Shown one piece after another: positions 44,360 to 52,043 of a DNA stretch of 64,000 nucleotides. Under the pieces are notes generated by a model that saw only the letters and a program-made list of their open reading frames with translations, ran no database searches and was not told where the DNA came from. Both the position numbers and the translations under genes were made by a program. The stretch spans positions 1,912,197 to 1,976,196 of the forward strand of contig OY282458.1 of the NCBI GenBank assembly GCA_958296245.1, in the 5' to 3' direction. The stretch is from an uncultured Dehalococcoidia bacterium (GTDB taxonomy: Bacteria > Chloroflexota > Dehalococcoidia > Lucifugimonadales > G958296245). Position 1 is the stretch's first letter; each line of letters starts with the position of its first letter.

Positions 44360-45997
44360 ATGAGAACGCGCCTGTCCGCCGAGCACGTAGCAGCCATCGA
44401 GCGGGAGCGCCGCGTCGTAGTGAACTTCGACGCCTTCCCCGCCGTGATGAACCTGCCCAGCATCGACGTCGAGCAGATGAAAGAGGCGCTCTTCGAGTTC
44501 GTAGACGACCCGGAGACACGCATAGACAGCCTATGGTGGTGCTTCACCGAGGGCAACGAGGCATATTGGCCCAGCAGGGTGCTGCCGTTCATAGAGGCGC
44601 CGCCATACGGCGAGTGGGCCGAGACGGGGTTCGACCCGGCCAAGACTCTTCTGGAGGAGACACGCCGCCGCGGGCTGGAGGCGTTCTTCTCCTACCGGAT
44701 CAACGGCTCGGACAATGACGTGCCGAGGCGGATACCGCGCTTGGCGATGAAGGACGAGCACCCCGACTGGCTGATCCACACCTGGAACAAGACCATCGGG
44801 GACGCGACAGGCGAGCGTCTGAACGGGTACTGGAACTTCGCGGTTCAGGGTGTCCGCGACTACAAGCTGAGGATACTCGAGGAGGTCGCCGAGCAGTACG
44901 ACTACGACGGGATGGAGATCGACTTCGCGCGGGTGTGTCCGGTGCTGCCGCCGGGGCGCCAATGGGAGAACCGCGGCGCTTTGACCGAATTCATGCGGTC
45001 GGTACGGTCGATGCTGCTCAGAGTAGAGGAGAGCCGGGGGCGGCCCTACCTACTGGCGGCCCGCGTGCCCGAGAACCTGGTCGGGTGTCACATGGACGGT
45101 CTCGACGTGGAGACGTGGGCGCGCGAGGAGTTGGTGGACATCTTCGCGGTCGGTTGCCGCTCCTACGACGTGGACATTGCGGCCTTCAGACAGGCCACGG
45201 CCGGCACACACGTCAAGCTGTATCCGGTCCTGGACGACCACCACTCCACGGACGGCTACCAGTGGCCGCCCATCGAGGTCTTCCGAGGCGTCATGTCGAA
45301 CTGGCTTCACCAAGGAGCGGACGGCCTGCAGACCTTCAACTTCGCCCATGCGCGCTCCGAGACGCTGGCCCGGTACGGAATGAAAGACCTGTGGCCGGTC
45401 TGGCCTACGCACCTTCAATTCTACCGCGAGCTCGCCGACACCGGCTCCATGATGGACAGGAGCCGGGCCTTCGTGGTCCAGAGGCGCGGCGGCGGCCACG
45501 GGCCTTTCGTCGTGCCCAACCCGGAGGACTGGAGCACGCCGAGATGGATGTACTTCAACACCAACATGTTCGCACCGCTGCCGGCAGTCCTGGACCCGGA
45601 CGGGCGCGCGGACACCCTTCTGAGCGTCTACGTGGGCGGCGGCGTGCCGGACGACGCGGAGGTCACGGTGCGCCTGCTGCTCTCGGACGAATCAGCAGCC
45701 CATCTACCCGACGGCGGCCGTCTGGAACGAGTCGTGGTGGCAACCATAGGCCACATGGAGGGCCCATTGGAGAACGCCCCGCCGGCCATCGGCATCGAGA
45801 AACAGGTCGAGTTGAGGCTGAACAACGCGCTCCTAGAGCCCGCGGTAGCGCAGGAAGGCTGGCTGGCATTCAGCGCCGCCCCGGCGCAGCTTGCCGCAGG
45901 CGAGAACCTCGTGGGCGTGCGGCTGGCAAACCGCGCGCCAGACGCGCGCAGGAAGGTCTCGGTGGAGAAGCTGGAGGTACACGTCACAGGCGCGTAG
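44360..45997 (+). CDS. Putative glycoside hydrolase-like TIM-barrel protein
   Basis: 545 residues with GGAGG seven bases before the ATG. The barrel part (about 1-390) shows VVNFDAFPAV, GLEAFFSYRINGSD, YDYDGMEIDFARVCPVLPPG, LLAARVPENLVGC, KLYPVLDDHHS and GADGLQTFNFAHA; the last 130 residues form a beta-sandwich (VTVRLLLSDE, VELRLNNALLEP). Organisation resembles family 10-like (GHL10) glycosidases. DGMEIDF places an acidic pair on the barrel rim. It is cytoplasmic by lack of a signal. It probably works with the preceding barrel protein on an unknown sugar. Confidence 0.65.
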   Translation: MRTRLSAEHVAAIERERRVVVNFDAFPAVMNLPSIDVEQMKEALFEFVDDPETRIDSLWWCFTEGNEAYWPSRVLPFIEAPPYGEWAETGFDPAKTLLEETRRRGLEAFFSYRINGSDNDVPRRIPRLAMKDEHPDWLIHTWNKTIGDATGERLNGYWNFAVQGVRDYKLRILEEVAEQYDYDGMEIDFARVCPVLPPGRQWENRGALTEFMRSVRSMLLRVEESRGRPYLLAARVPENLVGCHMDGLDVETWAREELVDIFAVGCRSYDVDIAAFRQATAGTHVKLYPVLDDHHSTDGYQWPPIEVFRGVMSNWLHQGADGLQTFNFAHARSETLARYGMKDLWPVWPTHLQFYRELADTGSMMDRSRAFVVQRRGGGHGPFVVPNPEDWSTPRWMYFNTNMFAPLPAVLDPDGRADTLLSVYVGGGVPDDAEVTVRLLLSDESAAHLPDGGRLERVVVATIGHMEGPLENAPPAIGIEKQVELRLNNALLEPAVAQEGWLAFSAAPAQLAAGENLVGVRLANRAPDARRKVSVEKLEVHVTGA

Positions 45998-46084
45998 CGG
46001 CAGTCTCTATGACCGCGAAGCGCTGCTCGCAACGGGATCCTTGCTACAATATCGGCCACTGCGCCCGATGGAGGAATGAAGTAA

Positions 46085-47938
46085 ATGTCTACGTTCACCG
46101 CCAACACCGTCTTGTTGGATACTCTGCTCGATAATGTTGAGAGCGGCAATATCCGGCTCCCCGATTTCCAGCGCGGCTGGGTATGGGACGATGAACGGAT
46201 CAAGAACTTGCTGGTGAGCATCTCACGCGGCTTTCCCGTCGGCGCCGTGATGACACTCGAGGCCGGCGGGGACGTACGGTTCCAAACCCGCCTCATCGAG
46301 GGCGTGGCTTCCAATGGCGCCGGTCAGGAGGCCCAACACTACCTGCTGGACGGCCAACAGCGGCTTACGTCCCTGTACCAGGCGTTGCGGTATAAGGGGC
46401 CTGTTGAGACTCATGCATCGCCCGGCGGAGGTTGGGTCGAAAAGAAGTGGTACTACATCGACATCCAAAGGTCGTTGAACCCGTCGGTTGACCGCGACGA
46501 CACGATCTTCAGCGTCCCCGAAGACCGAGTGGTCAAATCGAATTTCGGGCATGTCGTAGAGTTGGACCTGTCCTCCCAGGACCGCGAATTCAAGAATCAC
46601 ATGATGCCCACAGAGAAGGTTATGGACGGTATGGGGTGGGGATTCAAATACGCCCAGTATTGGCATACGCATGGTGGGCATCCCCACGGTGACCCGTTCG
46701 CTTTCTTCACCCGATTCAAGGACGACGTGCTGGACAATTTCACCTTGTACCAACTGCCGGTAATCAATCTGGGAAAGAGCACTCCCAAAGAGGCAGTATG
46801 CACGGTCTTCGAAAAGGTCAACACGGGCGGTGTAACCCTGAGCGTATTCGAGTTGGTCACTGCCAGCTTCGCCGCTGGCGATTTCCGACTGAGGGACGAC
46901 TGGGAATCACGCAAAGATCGCCTGCACTCTAAGTTCAGGGTCCTTCAGGGCATCGGAGGCGATCAGTTCCTGCAAGCGGTGACACTACTGGCAACACAGG
47001 CGCGTCAAAGGAAGGCTGTTTCCGAAGAGAAACCGCCGAATCACGTTCCCGGCATCGGCTGTAAGAGAACAGACATCCTCAACCTGGAGCTCAGCGAATA
47101 CAAGGAGTGGGCCGACCTAGTGGAAGAGGGATTCAAGGACGCCGCAAGGTTTCTGCACAGCCAGTTCGTCTTCACCGAGTGGGACGTGCCCTACAATACA
47201 CAGTTGGTGCCCCTGGCGGCGTTGTACGTGGAGCTTGGCAAAGAGCTCGCACCCTACAACGCACATCAGAGGCTGAATCGCTGGTTCTGGTGCGGCGTCT
47301 TCGACGAAGTCTATGGCAGATCCAACGTATACCAGGTCGCCCTCGACCTGCCGCAGGTGGCCTGCTACGTCCGAGGCGGCCCTGAGCCGACGTTGGTGAC
47401 CCAGGCAAGCTTCGTTCCTGAACGACTGTTGACCCTGACAACACGCAACAGCGCGGCCTACAAGGGCCTGTACGCACTGCAAATGAAGAGTGGCGCCTCC
47501 GATTGGATGACCGGCGCGAAGTTGCAGCACGCCATTTTGGAAGACAAGAACATCGACATCCACCATATCTTCCCCGTAGCGTGGTGCGTAGATAAAGATC
47601 GGAAGATACCGTCGAGTTTGTACGATTCGATAATCAACAAGACACCCATCGACGCAACAACGAACCGGCTGATCGGAGGGCGCGCCCCCTCGCGCTATCT
47701 GCCCAGGCTGAGGCAGGACATTACCCCGGAGAAGCTGAGACAGGTCCTAAAGACTCACTGGCTGGACCCGGATTCGTTGGAGGCCGACAAGTTCGGCGAG
47801 TGTTTCGAGAAGCGGGGCGAGGAGATGCTCAAGTTGATCGGCGAGGTGATGGGGAAGACAATCTCCGGAGGCAGCGAGGTATTCCGGACCGCGCTGAGAG
47901 ACGGCGGCTTGCCGGATTTGGAGGCCGATTCTCTATAA
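46085..47938 (+). CDS. DUF262/DUF1524 protein (GmrSD-like, type IV restriction type)
   Basis: 617 residues, GGAGG ten bases before ATG. The N-terminal DUF262 domain has IRLPDFQRGWVWDDERIKN, GFPVGAVMTLE and the NTP-binding signature LLDGQQRLTSLYQAL. The C-terminal DUF1524 HNH-like nuclease shows IDIHHIFPVAWC (about 492) and NKTPIDATTNRLIGG. This is the single-chain GmrSD layout, in which the first domain hydrolyses NTPs and the second cuts modified or foreign DNA. AT content is higher than in the neighbours (codons such as AAT, AAA and CCA are common), which hints at transfer. A PaREP1-like gene follows after 19 bases. Confidence 0.88.
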   Translation: MSTFTANTVLLDTLLDNVESGNIRLPDFQRGWVWDDERIKNLLVSISRGFPVGAVMTLEAGGDVRFQTRLIEGVASNGAGQEAQHYLLDGQQRLTSLYQALRYKGPVETHASPGGGWVEKKWYYIDIQRSLNPSVDRDDTIFSVPEDRVVKSNFGHVVELDLSSQDREFKNHMMPTEKVMDGMGWGFKYAQYWHTHGGHPHGDPFAFFTRFKDDVLDNFTLYQLPVINLGKSTPKEAVCTVFEKVNTGGVTLSVFELVTASFAAGDFRLRDDWESRKDRLHSKFRVLQGIGGDQFLQAVTLLATQARQRKAVSEEKPPNHVPGIGCKRTDILNLELSEYKEWADLVEEGFKDAARFLHSQFVFTEWDVPYNTQLVPLAALYVELGKELAPYNAHQRLNRWFWCGVFDEVYGRSNVYQVALDLPQVACYVRGGPEPTLVTQASFVPERLLTLTTRNSAAYKGLYALQMKSGASDWMTGAKLQHAILEDKNIDIHHIFPVAWCVDKDRKIPSSLYDSIINKTPIDATTNRLIGGRAPSRYLPRLRQDITPEKLRQVLKTHWLDPDSLEADKFGECFEKRGEEMLKLIGEVMGKTISGGSEVFRTALRDGGLPDLEADSL

Positions 47939-47957
47939 CCCTGGTCTAGGGGGAGTC

Positions 47958-48338
47958 ATGGCCGCGGTAGAACAACACCAAGACATCAGCGCCCGGTTCC
48001 TCGAACAGGCCGAAATCGAGCTTAGGTCCGGCGACCTGCTTCAAGCGTCGGAGAAAGCATGGGGCGCGGTTGCACACTACGTCAAGTCCGTTGCCGCGGA
48101 CAGGGGCTGGCCGAACGAAACACATCGAGACGTGAACAGGAATGCCCGCAAGTTGATTACGGTGACTGACGAGCCCGAACTCAACACCGTCCGCCTGAGT
48201 GCTGTCAACGGGCTGCATCAGAACTTCTACGAAGACTGGTTCGACAAAGATACGGTAGTGGACAACGTAGCGGCTGCACGTGCATTGTTGGCAGCCCTGC
48301 GTGAAGCCGCGGACAGACTGTCCGCGTCGAGGGGGTGA
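47958..48338 (+). CDS. PaREP1-family-like helical protein linked to DUF262 gene
   Basis: 126 residues, with GGGGGAG directly before the ATG. The pattern FLEQAEIELRSGDLLQASEKAWGAV, DRGWPNETHRDV and LHQNFYEDWFDKDTVVDNV aligns with the two copies at 33.1-33.9 kb (SEKLWGA, RGWEHRSH, FHRNFYHDD). It is small, soluble and all-helical. Its position in one transcript with the DUF262/DUF1524 protein and an immediate terminator downstream make it a candidate regulator, partner or immunity factor for that nuclease. Function not established. Confidence 0.8.
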   Translation: MAAVEQHQDISARFLEQAEIELRSGDLLQASEKAWGAVAHYVKSVAADRGWPNETHRDVNRNARKLITVTDEPELNTVRLSAVNGLHQNFYEDWFDKDTVVDNVAAARALLAALREAADRLSASRG

Positions 48339-48352
48339 ATGGAGCCTTCTGA

Positions 48353-48375
48353 GAAGGCCGGGTTGGCCTTCTTTT
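48353..48375 (+). terminator. Rho-independent terminator after the DUF262/PaREP1 pair
   Basis: GAAGGCC (48353-48359), loop GGGTT, GGCCTTC (48365-48371), then TTTT. It lies 15 bases past the stop of the helical protein and closes the two-gene unit. Confidence 0.85.
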
Positions 48376-48454
48376 AGGAGCATTCAGGAGGCCGCCCCCG
48401 GCCCGTGTCCCCGCGGCCTGGCGGGCAGCCTCCTTCCTGGCAATGACGAGGGGT

Positions 48455-48545
48455 AGGTTTATATCTGAGGGACGCCCCCTTCGGCAGGCTCTCAGACTCC
48501 CGGTATAGGGGCTGCGCCCTCTGCACACACCCTAAATTCCGCAGC
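48455..48545. repeat. Family B repeat, best-preserved copy
   Basis: TTTATATCTGAGGGACGCCC, CCTTCGGCAGGCTCTCAGAC, TCCCGGTATAGGGGCTGCGC and CCTCTGCACACACCCTAAAT in succession. It lies between the terminator and lspA and serves as the reference copy for family B. Confidence 0.6.
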
Positions 48546-48613
48546 CTTGCTATGGTAACATCCTTGTGGGAGCCGACCATTTTTCAATCCGCAGGAGCGG
48601 ACGCAGTTCAAAC

Positions 48614-49282
48614 ATGGAGAGCCCGCTTCGGGAGGACGCCTCCCCAACGGTGAATGAAGACCCCGCCGCCCGCGTCGATGCCGACGCTGGCAGCGGGGCG
48701 CCGCCGCAGCGCGGCGTGTCCAGAGTCACGTGGTACAAAGACTGGCTGCTCCCGGTCACCGTGCTGACTGTATTGGCCTTGGACCAGGCCAGTAAGCAGA
48801 TGGTCAAGTCCTTCCTGCCTCTGTACGACTCTTGGCCGGACGACGGCTTCATACGCATCACTCACGGAACGAACACCGGGACAGCCTTCAGCCTCTTTCA
48901 GGACCAGACAACTGCCCTGATAGTTGCCTCGCTGTTCGCCATCGGCTTCCTCTTCTACTTCTACCGTACGCAGGCTATGGCAAGCCGCCTGATGCGGTGC
49001 GCGATAGGCCTTCAGCTCGGCGGGGCGCTTGGCAACCTGGTAGACCGGCTGCGCGACGGCGCGGTGGTCGACTTCATCGACGTCGGCTGGTGGCCTATAT
49101 TCAACCTGGCCGACTCCTGCATAGTCACGGGCATAGCGGTGCTCTTGGGCGCGATGGTGTTTGGCGCCGACGGAACCAAGAAGCCCCCCGAAGAGGACGC
49201 CGCCGAGTTGGGCGCGGCAGGCCGCGCGGACCCCGGTTCTCAGCAGGGCGATGCCCTCGGTAAGCAAGACCCTCCTGTTTGA
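48614..49282 (+). CDS. lspA: Signal peptidase II (prolipoprotein)
   Basis: 222 residues from ATG 48614; a GTG at 48566 is an alternative, and neither has a strong ribosome site. An unusually long hydrophilic N-terminus (about 45 residues, acidic/Pro-rich) precedes four membrane helices (LLPVTVLTVLALDQASKQM, ALIVASLFAIGFLFYFY, LMRCAIGLQLGGALGNLVD, FNLADSCIVTGIAVLLGAM). Active-site motifs NTGTAF, LVDRLRDGAVVDFID and FNLADS supply the two catalytic Asp. It removes signal peptides from lipoproteins at the membrane. It overlaps rluD by 32 bases, a common pairing. Confidence 0.92.
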   Translation: MESPLREDASPTVNEDPAARVDADAGSGAPPQRGVSRVTWYKDWLLPVTVLTVLALDQASKQMVKSFLPLYDSWPDDGFIRITHGTNTGTAFSLFQDQTTALIVASLFAIGFLFYFYRTQAMASRLMRCAIGLQLGGALGNLVDRLRDGAVVDFIDVGWWPIFNLADSCIVTGIAVLLGAMVFGADGTKKPPEEDAAELGAAGRADPGSQQGDALGKQDPPV

Positions 49283-50171
49283 CGCGACGGCCAACGGAGG
49301 CCGCCTTGACGCTTTCCTTGCGGAGCGCTGCCCGGACATATCCCGCTCCCGGCTCAAACGGCTCATTACGAAAGGCCTCGTAACCGTCGACGGCGAACCG
49401 GCGCGTCCGGCGCATAAGATTCGCGCAGGACAACGCGTTCTGGTGACGGCGCCTGAGCCTGAGCCGTACCGCTTGGGGGGCGCCGGTCTCCCACTCGACT
49501 TGGAGTACGAGGACGACGACTTGCTGGTCGTCGACAAGCCCGGGGGCCTCGTCGTACATCCCGGCGCCGGCCACAGGGGCGACACACTTGCCGACGCCCT
49601 CGCAGCCCTGGACCCCGGACTCGAGGGCGTGGGAGGCCCGCTGCGCGCGGGCATAGTACACCGCCTCGACAAGGACACTTCGGGGCTCATGATCGTGGCG
49701 AAGAACGAAGCGGCGCACGCTCACCTGTCCGCCCAGTTTCAGAAGCGCATGGTAATCAAAGCCTACGCGGCGCTGGTCCACGGCAACCTGACTCCCGGCG
49801 AAGCCGTAGTCGAGGCGCCGATAGGGCGCGACCCCAGACACCGGCAGCGGATGGCGCTGGTGGACTCAGGCCGGGAGGCCGTGACCCGCTACCGCGTGAC
49901 CGCCCGGTATGCCGGCTATTCGCTTCTCGAGGCGCGCCCGACCACCGGGAGGACCCATCAGATACGTGTGCATATGGCCGCTTTGGGGCACCCTCTGGTA
50001 GGCGATTCGACGTACGGGGCCCCTGAGAAACGCCTGGCCCGGCACTTCCTGCACGCCCACGTGATCGGGTTTAGGCAGCCATCCACCAACGAATACTTAG
50101 AGCTCCACAGCGGCCTCCCGGAAGAGCTCCGGGACTTTCTGGAGACCCTGGGCCCGCCAGAGGCGGCTTGA
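49251..50171 (+). CDS. RluD-type 23S rRNA pseudouridine synthase
   Basis: 306 residues from ATG 49251, inside the end of lspA; the longer frame from 49161 fully overlaps lspA and is rejected. An N-terminal S4 domain (RLDAFLAERCPDISRSRLKRLI) is followed by the catalytic domain with the Asp motif VHRLDKDTSGLM (about 134-145), YAALVHG and GRTHQIRVHMAALGHPLVGD. The enzyme makes pseudouridines in 23S rRNA (helix 69 in E. coli RluD) and helps ribosome assembly. It is translationally coupled with lspA, as in many bacteria. Confidence 0.93.
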   Translation: MPSVSKTLLFDATANGGRLDAFLAERCPDISRSRLKRLITKGLVTVDGEPARPAHKIRAGQRVLVTAPEPEPYRLGGAGLPLDLEYEDDDLLVVDKPGGLVVHPGAGHRGDTLADALAALDPGLEGVGGPLRAGIVHRLDKDTSGLMIVAKNEAAHAHLSAQFQKRMVIKAYAALVHGNLTPGEAVVEAPIGRDPRHRQRMALVDSGREAVTRYRVTARYAGYSLLEARPTTGRTHQIRVHMAALGHPLVGDSTYGAPEKRLARHFLHAHVIGFRQPSTNEYLELHSGLPEELRDFLETLGPPEAA

Positions 50172-50183
50172 GGTTCGCCTTCC

Positions 50184-50201
50184 GAAACTGTTCAGGTAAC
50201 G
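50184..50201. repeat. Isolated family A end
   Basis: GAAACTGTTCAGGTAACG matches the terminal 12 bases of family A, with no interior or partner end nearby. It is either a remnant of a deleted copy or chance. Confidence 0.4.
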
Positions 50202-50249
50202 AGCTGTATTGCCTTTAGGATAGGGATTCGCCTCTGTCTCAACAGCCTG

Positions 50250-50678
50250 CTAAGCGCTGGGCCTGTCGCCGCTCGGCGCACGCGAGGGATCGGCCGGCTC
50301 GTCGTCGATTAGGCTGCGGAGCTCTTCCTTAGCCTTCCTGATCATCTCCGTCTTCTCGGCGATGCGCTCGAACAGATGGGACCGCGCAGCGACGCCCTCG
50401 CCGATCAGGAACGCCGCCGCCTCGGATCGGCTGTTGACGATCCCCGACTCGACCAGTTCGTCCAGCTTGGCTACGCTCTCCTTGTTGAGCCGCACCATCA
50501 CCACGTTGTTTCTGGAGGATAGAGCGCCCCGTAGAGTCTCCTTGATGCTCTCACTGAGGGTTTCCGCTCCCGATCTCTCATAGGCCTGTCTTGTTGCCGT
50601 CCGCGCTTCGTCGATGATTATGTCGATGCCTTCGGACATTCTGCTCCTGTCACCCGGACGCTTATCCTCGCTGGGCAT
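50250..50678 (-). CDS. Ribbon-helix-helix (CopG/Arc-like) DNA-binding protein
   Basis: 142 residues from ATG 50678, with a perfect AGGAGG six bases upstream. The core VVMVRLNKESVAKLDELVESGIVNSRSEAAAFLIGEGV (about 59-97; residues VMVRLN then NSRSEAAAFLI) has the beta strand followed by two helices of RHH regulators. It is flanked by an N-terminal helical segment and a charged C-terminal coiled-coil-like tail (ERIAEKTEMIRKAKEELRSL). RHH proteins bind DNA as dimers and often repress their own gene. A short palindrome lies in its promoter. No toxin gene is adjacent, so an antitoxin role is not supported. Confidence 0.78.
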   Translation of the reverse strand: MPSEDKRPGDRSRMSEGIDIIIDEARTATRQAYERSGAETLSESIKETLRGALSSRNNVVMVRLNKESVAKLDELVESGIVNSRSEAAAFLIGEGVAARSHLFERIAEKTEMIRKAKEELRSLIDDEPADPSRAPSGDRPSA

Positions 50679-50706
50679 TGCGATCCTCCTCTTCTTGAGT
50701 ATATGT

Positions 50707-50718
50707 ATTACACGTAAT
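50707..50718. promoter_or_regulatory. Candidate operator of the RHH regulator
   Basis: ATTACACGTAAT: two 5-base inverted arms (ATTAC/GTAAT) two bases apart, in an AT-rich stretch about 30 bases upstream of the RHH start codon. The size and place fit autoregulation, but a single short palindrome is weak evidence. Confidence 0.35.
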
Positions 50719-50794
50719 GATATATCGGAATAGCCTCTCTGTCAACTCGCGCGGTTGCCGTCAAGCAGGCCGGGGTGTTAACTTAGTGGTCATC

Positions 50795-50840
50795 TCAAGA
50801 GCCTGCCCTGAGCCTGCCGAAGGGGTGTCCCTCAGTACAG
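50795..50840. repeat. Family B repeat fragment
   Basis: AGAGCCTGCCCTGAGCCTGC and CGAAGGGGTGTCCCTCAG correspond to the central part of family B (compare 58735-58780). It is located upstream of the UGSC partner gene. Confidence 0.5.
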
Positions 50841-50916
50841 ATCCCGAATCGGGAAGAAATTAGCTTTTGAGACGGTTTCTTGATACCGCTTTCAGGGGAC
50901 GGTATAGGAGCGCTCG

Positions 50917-51891
50917 ATGATCGCACTTCCGCTTACGTCCGATAGGCTGGAGTTCGACAGCTACTCGGACGCCGTCGAGTCCTACACGTCGCGGGGCTGG
51001 ACGGACGGCCTGCCGATAATCCCTCCCACGCCCGACCGGGTGCGCGCATTCCTAGAGCGCGCCGGCCTCTCCCCGGCGGAAATCCTGGGCGCGGAGCCCA
51101 CCAAGGCCCGCGTGATCACCGCCGAGAAGGCGGCTGTCAACGCGGTCATGGCCGGCTGCCTGCCGGAGCACTTCATCGTGGTTGTCGAGGCCGTCAGGGC
51201 TATGGCCGAACCCAAGTTCAACCTGCACGCGGTCTCGGTCAGTACGATGGGCGCGGCTATTCTGGCGGTGGTCAATGGACCCATTGCGGTAGAGCTGGGG
51301 ATGAACTCCGGCGTCAGCGTCTTTGGTCCCGGCAACCGCGCCAACGCCACCATCGGCAGGGCGATCCGCCTCATACAGATAAACGCCACCGGGGCAGTTC
51401 CCGGCGAGCTGGACAAGGCGACGCTTGGCCACGCCGGCAAGTACACTTGGTGTATTGCCGAGGCCGAGGCCGTCAGCCCGTGGGAGCCTCTGCACGTCGA
51501 GCGCGGCTTCAGCGCCTCCGACAGCACCGTTTCTATCTTCGCCGGAATTTCTCCTATCCAGTCGGGGGCTTCCGGGGAGACCCCCGAGTCCGTGCTGGGC
51601 TCCCTCGGCGATGCGCTGAAGGTGACCGGGACGGGCCAGCAGGAGCTCGTGGTCATCCTCAGTCCCGAGACCTTAGGGCACATCAGCGCCGCCGGCTGGT
51701 CAAAGCATCAGGTCAAGAGCTACCTGTACGAGGTGTCGAAAGGCGGGACAGGCTCCGGGGTCGTGGATGGACCCGACGGCGTAACGGTCGTCGTCGCCGG
51801 GGGAGCCGCCGGGGGCGCCACTGCCATCGTTCCGCTCTGGGGCGGAGGCTCCAACTCGCAGTCAGTGACAAGGGCAATCGAGACGCCATAG
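50917..51891 (+). CDS. Conserved protein of unknown function, UGSC-selenoprotein partner
   Basis: 324 residues, AGGAG six bases before the ATG. It begins with an extended segment (YTSRGWTDGLPIIPPTPDRV), then an alpha/beta region with VITAEKAAVNAVMAGCLPEHF, AAILAVVNGPIAVELGMNSG, GPGNRANATIGRAIRL and KYTWCIAEAE, and a Gly-rich C-terminus (VVVAGGAAGGATAIVPLWGG). Two cysteines, in MAGCLP and YTWCIAE, could be redox-active. No signal or membrane helix. It precedes the UGSC selenoprotein on the same strand, and I take them as functional partners. Known enzymes were not recognised in it. Confidence 0.75.
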   Translation: MIALPLTSDRLEFDSYSDAVESYTSRGWTDGLPIIPPTPDRVRAFLERAGLSPAEILGAEPTKARVITAEKAAVNAVMAGCLPEHFIVVVEAVRAMAEPKFNLHAVSVSTMGAAILAVVNGPIAVELGMNSGVSVFGPGNRANATIGRAIRLIQINATGAVPGELDKATLGHAGKYTWCIAEAEAVSPWEPLHVERGFSASDSTVSIFAGISPIQSGASGETPESVLGSLGDALKVTGTGQQELVVILSPETLGHISAAGWSKHQVKSYLYEVSKGGTGSGVVDGPDGVTVVVAGGAAGGATAIVPLWGGGSNSQSVTRAIETP

Positions 51892-51946
51892 CAAGATACG
51901 GCATACGTGGGAGCGCAGAGAGGGGGTAACCCCTTATCGTACCCGG

Positions 51947-51970
51947 TATCTGAGGGATGTCCCTCAGATA
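51947..51970. repeat. Perfect inverted repeat between the partner gene and the UGSC gene (family B piece)
   Basis: TATCTGAGGG and CCCTCAGATA pair exactly around an ATGT loop. The half-sequence is the family B end. It may fold as an RNA hairpin in the 152-base gap between the two genes. No T-run follows, so it is not an evident terminator. Confidence 0.6.
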
Positions 51971-52043
51971 CGAAGCTCCTTCTTCCTTGGGGTTAAGAAG
52001 GGCCTCAGAGTTTACGGCAGCGGCTAGATGGGGAGGCAAAGCC

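Noticed and set aside
42472-44643. 723-residue minus-strand open frame
   Set aside because: It is exactly antisense to the glycosidase-like gene, His/Arg/Val-rich, with no motifs. High GC makes such shadow frames common.
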